From DATGMB01 sp035293845 (GTDB lineage: Bacteria > Acidobacteriota > Terriglobia > Bryobacterales > Bryobacteraceae), in contig DATGMB010000286.1 of the NCBI GenBank assembly GCA_035293845.1, positions 1-14,198 on the forward strand: a DNA stretch of 14,198 nt, written 5' to 3'. A program made the position numbers and the translations under genes. Under the pieces are notes generated by a model. It did no database searches. It saw only the letters and a program-made list of their open reading frames with translations, and was not told where the DNA came from. Below, piece after piece: positions 6,478 to 12,404 of this stretch (the stretch's first letter is position 1; each line of letters starts with the position of its first letter).

Positions 6478-8118
6478 ATGAACCAACCCTGGCTGCAGAA
6501 CTTTAACCCGTTAGGCAACCCCTTCCTCTCGACCGCCGCGGCGGCGATTCCGGTCTGCACGCTCTTCTACTTCCTGGCGGTGCGCCGGACGGCGGCGTGG
6601 CTCTCCGCGGTGCTGGGTTTCGCCGCGGCGGTCGCCGTCGCTCTCGTGGTGTTTCACATGCCGCTCCACATGGTGGCCGGGGCGGTGGCGGATGGGCTGG
6701 TGTTCGGCTGGTTTCGCATTGCCTGGATCGTCGTGGCGGCGGTCTTTGTGTATGAGCTCTCGGTTGCATCCGGGTATTTCGAAATCGTCAAGCTTTCGGT
6801 GGCGGACATCTCACCCGACCGGCGCTTGCAGGTCCTGCTGATCGCCTTCGCCTTCGGCGCCCTGCTCGAAGGCGCCGGCGGCGGCGGCGCGCCCGTCGCC
6901 ATCACCGGCGCCATGATGATCGGCCTCGGTTTCCCGCCGTTCCAGACGGCGATCATGTGTCTCATCGCCAACTCCGCGCCGGTGGCCTATGGCGGCCTCG
7001 GCAACCCGGTGCGCACGCTGGTCGCGGTGACCGGCCTGCCGGAGGCGGACTTCAGCGCCATGCTCGGGCGCATCCTTCCCCTGACGACGCTCGTGCTGCC
7101 GTTCTGGCTCGTGCGCGTTCTCTGCAAGACACGCGAAACCATAGCGGTATGGCCGGGCTTGCTGGCCTGCGGACTGATTTTCGGCAGCATTCAGTTTTTC
7201 TGGTCGAACTTCATCGGCGCTTCGCTGGTGGATATCGTGGCGGGCATCGGAACGCTGTTGCTGCTGGCCGTCTTTTTCAAGATCTGGCGGCCGGCCTCGA
7301 TCTGGCGCTACGAAGGCGAGGCGGCCGCGAAGAAGCACGAGTTGAGCCCTGGTCGCGTCCTGGTGGCGTGGATGCCATTCCTGTTGCTCGCCGGATTCGT
7401 GGTGATCTGGGGGCTGCCTTCGGTCACCCGCGTGCTGGACCGAGTGTCCTGGAAGCAGCCGGTGCCGGGGCTGCATCTGCAGGTGGTGCGCATGCCTCCG
7501 GTGACGGCGAAGCCCTACGCCGAGCCGGCGCTCTTCGATGTCTCCTGGCTCTCCACGCCCGGCACGGGGATCTTCTTCGCGGGCCTGATCGCCGGGCCGC
7601 TGATGGGCCTCTCGCTGCGCCGCACGCTCCAGGTCTTCTTCCAATCGCTTTGGAGGCTGCGGCTGAGCCTGCTGGCGATCCTGGCGATGCTCGGGCTCGG
7701 ATACGTCACGCGCTACTGCGGCATGGACGCGACCATGGGCATGGCGATGGCGCACACCGGCGTGCTGTTTCCGTTCTTCGGCACGACCATCGGATGGCTC
7801 GGCGTGGCGCTGAGCGGCACCGACGCCGGTTCGAATGCGCTGTTCGGCAGTCTGCAGGTGATTGCGGCCAACAAGCTCGGCCTGAGTCCGATCCTGATGG
7901 GCGCCGCCAACAGCGCCGGCGGCGTGATGGGCAAGATGATCGCGGCGCAGTCGCTGGTGATCGGCTGCGCCGTCACGGGTCAGGAAGGCAAGGAGGGCGA
8001 ACTGTTCCGCGCGGTGCTGAAGCACAGCCTCGGCCTGCTCGCGCTGGTGGGGCTGATCGTGCTGATGTACGCGTACGTGTTTCCGGGCGCGGTGCCGAGC
8101 GGGCACAAGTATTGGTAG
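6478..8118 (+). CDS. L-lactate permease family protein, second diverged copy
   Basis: A 546-residue, full-length LctP-family permease with many membrane helices. The open frame runs far upstream inside modBC, but the ATG at 6478 (MNQPWLQNFNPLGNPF) gives the normal family N-terminus, so I place the start there. The signature region at residues 124-139 reads FAFGALLEGAGGGGAP, where the other copy and the family have GAAGFGTP. The rest of the family pattern is intact, including NSAPVAYGGLGNPV, SGTDAGSNALFGSLQ and ANSAGGVMGKMIAAQS. Changes in this glycine-rich segment, which is the most conserved part of the family, hint at a different substrate such as glycolate or another small carboxylate. That is inference. 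It converges with the toxin gene, with one base between the two stop codons. Confidence 0.9.
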   Translation: MNQPWLQNFNPLGNPFLSTAAAAIPVCTLFYFLAVRRTAAWLSAVLGFAAAVAVALVVFHMPLHMVAGAVADGLVFGWFRIAWIVVAAVFVYELSVASGYFEIVKLSVADISPDRRLQVLLIAFAFGALLEGAGGGGAPVAITGAMMIGLGFPPFQTAIMCLIANSAPVAYGGLGNPVRTLVAVTGLPEADFSAMLGRILPLTTLVLPFWLVRVLCKTRETIAVWPGLLACGLIFGSIQFFWSNFIGASLVDIVAGIGTLLLLAVFFKIWRPASIWRYEGEAAAKKHELSPGRVLVAWMPFLLLAGFVVIWGLPSVTRVLDRVSWKQPVPGLHLQVVRMPPVTAKPYAEPALFDVSWLSTPGTGIFFAGLIAGPLMGLSLRRTLQVFFQSLWRLRLSLLAILAMLGLGYVTRYCGMDATMGMAMAHTGVLFPFFGTTIGWLGVALSGTDAGSNALFGSLQVIAANKLGLSPILMGAANSAGGVMGKMIAAQSLVIGCAVTGQEGKEGELFRAVLKHSLGLLALVGLIVLMYAYVFPGAVPSGHKYW

Positions 8119-8119
8119 G

Positions 8120-8515
8120 CTACCAACCCAGCGTGGTTAGCCTGGAGATGAACCGGAAATGGGCATCTCGGGTGGCAAGTGGGAGCTCGTATTGACGCGC
8201 TACGGAGGCGATCCAGATATCGTTATCCGGGATCGGCTTGCCCGCTTGCGCCAGTTCCGCTTTGACCTCGCCATAGCACTGGGCAGTGTTCCGGTCGGGA
8301 AGGAGCAAGGTGGCGACCCGCAGCAACTCCCGGATATTCGCGAGTTGTTCGGCGCGGCGCTGCGCCCGAGCGGCGCCGTAATGCAGCTCGCCAAGGACTA
8401 CCCAGGGGAGGAATAACGCGCCCGATTGCCGGAAGCGTCCTCGAAGCCCTTCTTCACCGCGAAAGGCGGCAATCACGACGTTCGTGCCCAGGAGGACACT
8501 ACCAGCCGTGGTCAT
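8120..8515 (-). CDS. vapC: PIN-domain toxin, VapC family, first catalytic Asp replaced by Gly
   Basis: A 131-residue PIN-domain protein of the VapC type. Active members are Mg2+-dependent ribonucleases that cut tRNA or rRNA and are neutralised by the antitoxin encoded just upstream. The expected strand-1 motif LLDTNVVI reads LLGTNVVI, so the first metal-binding aspartate is Gly10 (codon GGC, one base from GAC). The other acidic residues are present: E43 (LGELHYG), D99 (PDNDIWIA) and D117 (ATRDAHF). Overall length and the ending are normal. The start ATG at 8515 lies within the end of the antitoxin gene (17-bp overlap), the usual coupled arrangement. The missing residue suggests weakened or lost nuclease activity, which could let the toxin persist without its cost. 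Family certain, activity doubtful. Confidence 0.9.
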   Translation of the reverse strand: MTTAGSVLLGTNVVIAAFRGEEGLRGRFRQSGALFLPWVVLGELHYGAARAQRRAEQLANIRELLRVATLLLPDRNTAQCYGEVKAELAQAGKPIPDNDIWIASVARQYELPLATRDAHFRFISRLTTLGW

Positions 8516-8714
8516 TGATTTGTTCGCACCCTTCCTCGATCACTCTTTCCAGTTCGACCGCGTCTTCCGGCGAGAGGCACCCGAAGATGCGCTCCAGGGC
8601 ACTATCGCGTTCGGCGGCGTATGCCGGGTTAAGCCGATGGATGAAGTCCGCGGCAGTCTCCAGCTTGTCAGGTGGAAGCGCTTTGAGATCTTCCATGATG
8701 GATTCGAGGTTCAT
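8499..8714 (-). CDS. vapB: Antitoxin partner of the PIN toxin (VapB-like, DUF2281-like)
   Basis: A 71-residue acidic protein encoded directly upstream of the toxin. Its stop codon lies inside the toxin gene. The N-terminal part, with IMEDLKALPPDKLETAADFIHRL, resembles the short helical segment LPP-K---D-I--L of small antitoxins often paired with PIN toxins. The C-terminal half is acidic (SPEDAVELERVIEEGCEQ), as expected for a segment that wraps a toxin. No AbrB or ribbon-helix-helix DNA-binding motif is obvious, so autoregulation is unclear. I start it at the ATG at 8714, preceded by GGAG 3 nt upstream. A TTG at 8723 with AGAGG upstream would add three residues. Function is inferred mainly from position and size. 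Confidence 0.75.
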   Translation of the reverse strand: MNLESIMEDLKALPPDKLETAADFIHRLNPAYAAERDSALERIFGCLSPEDAVELERVIEEGCEQINDHGW

Positions 8715-8781
8715 CGTCTCCAAGTTACCTCTAATCTGCTGTGGCCGACAACCGGCCCCAAACGCAGAATATCAGTAACAG

Positions 8782-8797
8782 GCGCGGAAAATCGCGC
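8782..8797. promoter_or_regulatory. Hairpin/operator-like inverted repeat between divergent genes
   Basis: GCGCG (8782-8786) and CGCGC (8793-8797) can pair around GAAAAT, or with one further G-T pair around AAAA. The site lies in the 145-bp region between the divergent antitoxin gene and the operon starting at 8860, 31 bp upstream of the candidate extended -10 (8828-8836). It could be a binding site for a regulator. Such short GC arms also arise by chance in DNA of this composition. Confidence 0.25.
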
Positions 8798-8827
8798 ATG
8801 ACGCCGGATCGCTGTTTTGCGCCCCTC

Positions 8828-8855
8828 TGGTATACTACGGGCACGAAGTAGGGGG
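8828..8855 (+). promoter_or_regulatory. Extended -10 promoter and ribosome binding site of the four-gene operon
   Basis: TGGTATACT at 8828-8836 is an extended -10 element (TGN plus TATACT). No good -35 is found at the expected distance, which is common when an extended -10 is present. Transcription would start near 8842, giving a leader of about 18 nt. AGGGGG (8850-8855) is a strong Shine-Dalgarno sequence 4 nt before the GTG at 8860 and decides that start codon. Confidence 0.55.
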
Positions 8856-8859
8856 ATTT

Positions 8860-10035
8860 GTGGCATCCACTCTGGCAACGCCTTCCAAGCCCGAGGGCCA
8901 GGTTACGGCCCTGCCCGGTTCCGTTCCATGGTACGTGTGGTGCTCCGTGGCGGCGGTCACGTTCGCCATGGCCGGAGTGCACTGGGATATCTCCTGGCAC
9001 CGCTCGATCGGGCGCGATACCTTCTGGACCCCCGCGCATATCTGCATCCATATCTGCGGCGTGCTGGCGGGGATTACCTGCGGCTACCTGATCCTCAGCA
9101 CCACATTTAACCCGCGCGCCGCCCTGCGCGATTGCTCGGTGGCAATCTGGGGCTTCCGCGGTCCGCTGGGGGCGTTCATCGCGGCGTGGGGCGGCATCGC
9201 CATGATCACCTCCGCGCCGTTCGATAACTGGTGGCACGACGCCTACGGGCTGGACGTGAAGATCCTCAGCCCGCCCCACATGGTGCTGGCGCTCGGCATT
9301 CTGGCGGTGCACGCCGGCGCGCTGATCCTGATCCTGGGACAGATGAACCGCGCCGCAGGCCCACTCCGCACGCGGCTGCGCATGCTGTTTCTTTACGTCG
9401 GCGGGATGACGCTGGTGTGCCTCACCGTGGTGCAGATGGAAATCACCACCCGCATCTCGATGCACACGGCACATTTCTATCACCTGGTCTCGCTGGTCGC
9501 GCCGCTGGTGCTGTGCGGCGTCGGCCGCGCCAGCCAGTATCGATGGGGCGCGACGGCGGTCGCGGGCGTGTATTCGCTGTTCGTGATCGCGATTGGCCGC
9601 ATCCTGCCGCTGTTCCCCGCCGAGCCCAAGCTCGGTCCCGTGTACCACATGGTGCACGAGTTCGTGCCGCCGGAATGGCCGGTGCTCGTCGTTGTTCCCG
9701 CCGTGCTGCTGGATCTCCTGTGGGAGCGCTGGCCGCAGTGGGGATTGCTGCGAAAAGCGGCGGCATCGGGCGCCGTGTTCGTCGCGGCGCTGGCGGCGGC
9801 GCAGTGGCCGTTCGCGGATTTCCTGGCTTCGCCCTGGGCGCGGAATTGGTTCTTCGGGTCGAACTATTTCGGGTACTACGTGCCGGATACGTCGATTTTC
9901 AAGCGTTACGGCTTCCTTCCCACCGAGCAGGGCGCCGCCTTCTGGCAGGAGTGGGCGCTCGCGCTGGCGGCTGCGATCGGCCTCAGCCTGCTGGGTCTGG
10001 CATGGGGCAACTGGATGCGGCGGATTCGAAGGTAA
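8860..10035 (+). CDS. Polytopic His-rich membrane protein with duplicated PmoC/AmoC-like metal motif
   Basis: A 391-residue membrane protein with about ten hydrophobic segments; no standard name is known to me. Between segments 1 and 2 it carries DISWHRSIGRDTFWTPAH (residues 43-60). D43, H47 and H60 have the D-x3-H-x12-H spacing of the copper ligands D156, H160 and H173 of PmoC in particulate methane monooxygenase. The surrounding W-H, R-D-T and T-P-x-H also match PmoC/AmoC as I recall them. A second copy lies between segments 3 and 4, DNWWHDAYGLDVKILSPPH (122-140), with D122, H126 and H140 (one extra residue), so the first part looks internally duplicated. Further histidines cluster at 202-208 (HTAHFYH) and 263-266 (HMVH). 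The GTG start is set by a strong ribosome binding site. The next gene overlaps by 1 bp (TAATG). It may bind copper or iron in the membrane; enzymatic function is inference. Confidence 0.8.
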   Translation: MASTLATPSKPEGQVTALPGSVPWYVWCSVAAVTFAMAGVHWDISWHRSIGRDTFWTPAHICIHICGVLAGITCGYLILSTTFNPRAALRDCSVAIWGFRGPLGAFIAAWGGIAMITSAPFDNWWHDAYGLDVKILSPPHMVLALGILAVHAGALILILGQMNRAAGPLRTRLRMLFLYVGGMTLVCLTVVQMEITTRISMHTAHFYHLVSLVAPLVLCGVGRASQYRWGATAVAGVYSLFVIAIGRILPLFPAEPKLGPVYHMVHEFVPPEWPVLVVVPAVLLDLLWERWPQWGLLRKAAASGAVFVAALAAAQWPFADFLASPWARNWFFGSNYFGYYVPDTSIFKRYGFLPTEQGAAFWQEWALALAAAIGLSLLGLAWGNWMRRIRR

Positions 10036-11468
10036 TGATGAAGCTCCTCGCCATTTGCGTGCTGGCCGCCGCGCTGCCGCTCCCGGCTCACGTGGGCAGC
10101 CCGGATGTGTACTACGAAGGAGCCGCGGGCCCCTACCGTTTGCTGGTGACCATCCGGCCCCCGCAGGTGGTCCCTGGCGTGGCCGAGATCGAAATCCGCA
10201 GCACGTCCCCGGACGTGCGCCAGATCCACATCGTGCCGCTCATGCTCGGGTATAAGGGTGCGCAGTTCGCGCCCGTGCCGGATGTCGCCAAAGCATCGAA
10301 GGACGATCCCCAATACTTTACCGGCGCACTCTGGCTGATGGCCACGGGCTCATGGCAGGTGCGCATCGATGTGGACGGCGCTCGCGGTTCAGGCCGAATG
10401 GCCGTGCCGGTGCCCGCGCTCGCGACGCGCATCACCGGGATGCAGACGGCGCTGGCCGCCATCCTGGTGCCGCTAGGTCTGGTGCTGTGCTTCGGGCTGG
10501 TAAGCATCGCGGGAGCGGCGGTTCGCGACGGGATGCTTGAGCCGGGCGCGCCGCCGGACGCCGCGCGGGTGCGCCGCGCGCGGGTCGCTATGGGCGTGAC
10601 CGCGCTCGTAGTCGCCGGCGCGGTCTGGTTCGGCAATTCCTGGTGGGGATCTCAGGAAGGCGAGTACGGGAGGATCGTTTTCAAGCCGCTGCGGCTGCAG
10701 GCGGCGCTCCAGGATGGCGGCCGGCTTTCGCTCAAACTGAGCGATCCGGGCTGGCTCAGACGCCGCACGGACGACCTGCTGCCCGATCACGGGCACCTGA
10801 TGCACCTATACGTCATCCGCATTCCGGCCATGGACATGGTCTGGCACCTGCATCCGGAGCGGCAGGAATCCGATACTTTCGTGCAGCAGTTGCCGCCGAT
10901 GCCGGCCGGGCGGTACGCGCTGTACGGCGATATCGTGCACGCCAACGGGCTCGGAGAAACTGCGACCGCGGAGCTCGACCTGCCACAAATCGCGGGACAG
11001 CCGCTCGCGGGCGACGACGGCGGAGCCAGCGCGCCGCCGCTTGCCGCGGCCGATTACACGCGCGCCGCGAGCCCGCTGCCCGAAGGCTACCGCATGGTCT
11101 GGGAGCGCGGCGCGGCGCCTCTGCGAGCCAAACGGCCGCAGGAATTCCGCTTCCGGCTGGAAGATGCACAGGGCAGGCCGGCGGACGGCATCGAGCTGTA
11201 CATGGGCATGCTGGGCCACGCGGCGTTCGTGAGCACAGACCGGTCGGTGTTCGCGCACGTTCATCCTTCGGGTTCGGTCCCGATGCCCGCCGTGCAACTG
11301 GCGCAGCCGGATAATCCCCACGCTATGCACATGATGTTCGCCGGCGGCCCGCCGCCCGAAGTGTCGTTCCCGTACGGTTTCCCGAAGGCGGGAACGTACC
11401 GCATTTTCGTGCAGATGAAGCGGGCGGGCCGGATCGTCACCGGCATCTTCGACGCCAAGGTGGAGTGA
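10035..11468 (+). CDS. Secreted/membrane-anchored His-rich protein with PmoB-like layout
   Basis: A 477-residue protein starting at the ATG that overlaps the previous stop (TAATG); the open frame upstream of this is a shadow. A signal peptide (1-18, ending LPLPA) would leave histidine 19 as the mature N-terminus, as in CopC, PmoB and other histidine-brace copper proteins. A beta-rich domain (about 19-130, FixH/YtkA-like) comes next, then two membrane helices (about 136-160 and 184-200), then a large extracytoplasmic region. That region holds two similar modules. One has HGHLMH (252-257), HLHP (271-274) and H302; the other has H395, HVHP (408-411) and HAMHMM (429-434). Signal, beta domain, two helices and C-terminal beta region is the order seen in PmoB/AmoB. 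The PmoB HVH copper ligands after GDW are not kept (GSWQVR). The protein probably binds metal, most likely copper, outside the membrane and partners the gene before it. Confidence 0.8.
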   Translation: MMKLLAICVLAAALPLPAHVGSPDVYYEGAAGPYRLLVTIRPPQVVPGVAEIEIRSTSPDVRQIHIVPLMLGYKGAQFAPVPDVAKASKDDPQYFTGALWLMATGSWQVRIDVDGARGSGRMAVPVPALATRITGMQTALAAILVPLGLVLCFGLVSIAGAAVRDGMLEPGAPPDAARVRRARVAMGVTALVVAGAVWFGNSWWGSQEGEYGRIVFKPLRLQAALQDGGRLSLKLSDPGWLRRRTDDLLPDHGHLMHLYVIRIPAMDMVWHLHPERQESDTFVQQLPPMPAGRYALYGDIVHANGLGETATAELDLPQIAGQPLAGDDGGASAPPLAAADYTRAASPLPEGYRMVWERGAAPLRAKRPQEFRFRLEDAQGRPADGIELYMGMLGHAAFVSTDRSVFAHVHPSGSVPMPAVQLAQPDNPHAMHMMFAGGPPPEVSFPYGFPKAGTYRIFVQMKRAGRIVTGIFDAKVE

Positions 11469-11471
11469 GGC

Positions 11472-12404
11472 ATGGCGAGCCCTCAGGCGCACGTGGCGGC
11501 CTGGCTGGTTCGTCTGCGGCTGAAGCGCGCGCTGGCGCGAACGTCCGATGTGGCCGTCGTGCGGCGGCTCTTTGCGCCCTTGCCGTTCCCTATACCGGCG
11601 GATATCGAGTTGGCGCGCGGCGAAATCGGCGGCGTCGCCGGCGAATGGGTCTGCCGCTCCTCCGCGCGCGCCGGGGCGGCAACCCTGCTGTATCTGCACG
11701 GCGGCGGCTATATTGCCTGCTCCGCCGAGACGCACCACGCGATCACTGTCTTCTACGCCCAGCAGGGGTTCCGCGTCTTCGCTCCGAACTACCGCCTCGC
11801 TCCCGAACACCGTTTTCCCTCGGCGGTGGATGACGCGCTCGCGGTCTGGTGCGGGCTGATCGAGAGCGGAGCGCGGCACGCCGTGATTTCGGGAGAATCG
11901 GCCGGCGGCGGCCTGTGCTGCGCGCTGATGCTGGCGGCGCGCGACGCCGGCCTGCCGCTTCCCGCCGCGGCGGCGATTTTTTCGCCGTGGGTGGATCTCG
12001 CGTGCTCGGGCGAATCGATGCGCCGCAACGCCCGGCGCTGCGCCATGCTCAGCGCTCACGGGATGGGCATGGCGGCGAGCGACTATCTCGGCACGGCCGA
12101 TCCGCGCCATCCCCTCGCCTCGCCTCTTTACGGGGACCTGCGCGGCTTGCCGCCGCTGCTGATCCACGCCGGCGCGAATGAGATTCTGCTTGACGATTCC
12201 ACGCGCCTCGCAGAGCGGGCGCGCGCCGCGGGCGTGCCGGTCGCGCTGCGTGTGTTCCCCGTCGTGCCGCACGCGTGGCAGTTGGCGCACCGGCTGATCC
12301 CGGAGGCGCGCGAGTCGCTGGCTGAAGCGTCCGGGTTCCTGCAGGCGGCGGTCGAGGCGGCCCAGGCGGGCGCCGGCAGCGTGGCGCCGCGGCCGGTGGC
12401 ATGA
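11472..12404 (+). CDS. Alpha/beta-hydrolase, hormone-sensitive-lipase (HSL) family esterase
   Basis: A 310-residue family IV (HSL-type) esterase that hydrolyses short to medium carboxylic esters. The oxyanion-hole motif HGGG lies at 76-79. The nucleophile elbow GESAGG (141-146) carries S143. The acidic member is probably E237 in GANEILLDD, where many relatives have Asp and where D241/D242 are alternatives. H267 in VPHAWQ is the catalytic histidine. There is no signal peptide; the amphipathic N-terminus (about 1-35) fits the cap region of this family. GGAG and GAGG just before the ATG serve as ribosome binding site, 3 bp after the previous stop. The stop overlaps the start of the monooxygenase gene (ATGA). 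Pairing of an esterase with a Baeyer-Villiger-type enzyme suggests that it cleaves the ester made by its neighbour. Confidence 0.92.
   Translation: MASPQAHVAAWLVRLRLKRALARTSDVAVVRRLFAPLPFPIPADIELARGEIGGVAGEWVCRSSARAGAATLLYLHGGGYIACSAETHHAITVFYAQQGFRVFAPNYRLAPEHRFPSAVDDALAVWCGLIESGARHAVISGESAGGGLCCALMLAARDAGLPLPAAAAIFSPWVDLACSGESMRRNARRCAMLSAHGMGMAASDYLGTADPRHPLASPLYGDLRGLPPLLIHAGANEILLDDSTRLAERARAAGVPVALRVFPVVPHAWQLAHRLIPEARESLAEASGFLQAAVEAAQAGAGSVAPRPVA

Noticed and set aside
6811..8106. Open frame of 431 codons on the minus strand
   Set aside because: It is antisense to the second lactate permease, with His/Arg/Gln-rich shadow composition.
8112..8126. Perfect palindrome TTGGTAGGCTACCAA over two convergent stop codons, considered as a terminator
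   Set aside because: Both genes happen to end in TGG TAG and are one base apart, which creates the palindrome. The loop is too small for a normal terminator and no T run follows.
9231..10034. Long upstream extension in phase with the 10035-11468 gene
   Set aside because: It overlaps the PmoC-like gene out of frame, is Arg-rich low-complexity, and would bury the clear signal peptide at 10035.
10092..10420. Calling the N-terminal domain of the 477-aa protein a true PmoB copper site
   Set aside because: The HxH pair after the GDW-like motif is absent (GSWQVR), so only the architecture and the N-terminal His support similarity.
10806..12290. Open frame of 494 codons on the minus strand
   Set aside because: It is antisense to two genes with good motifs. 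Its Arg/His/Gly-rich sequence is typical of shadow frames in high-GC DNA.
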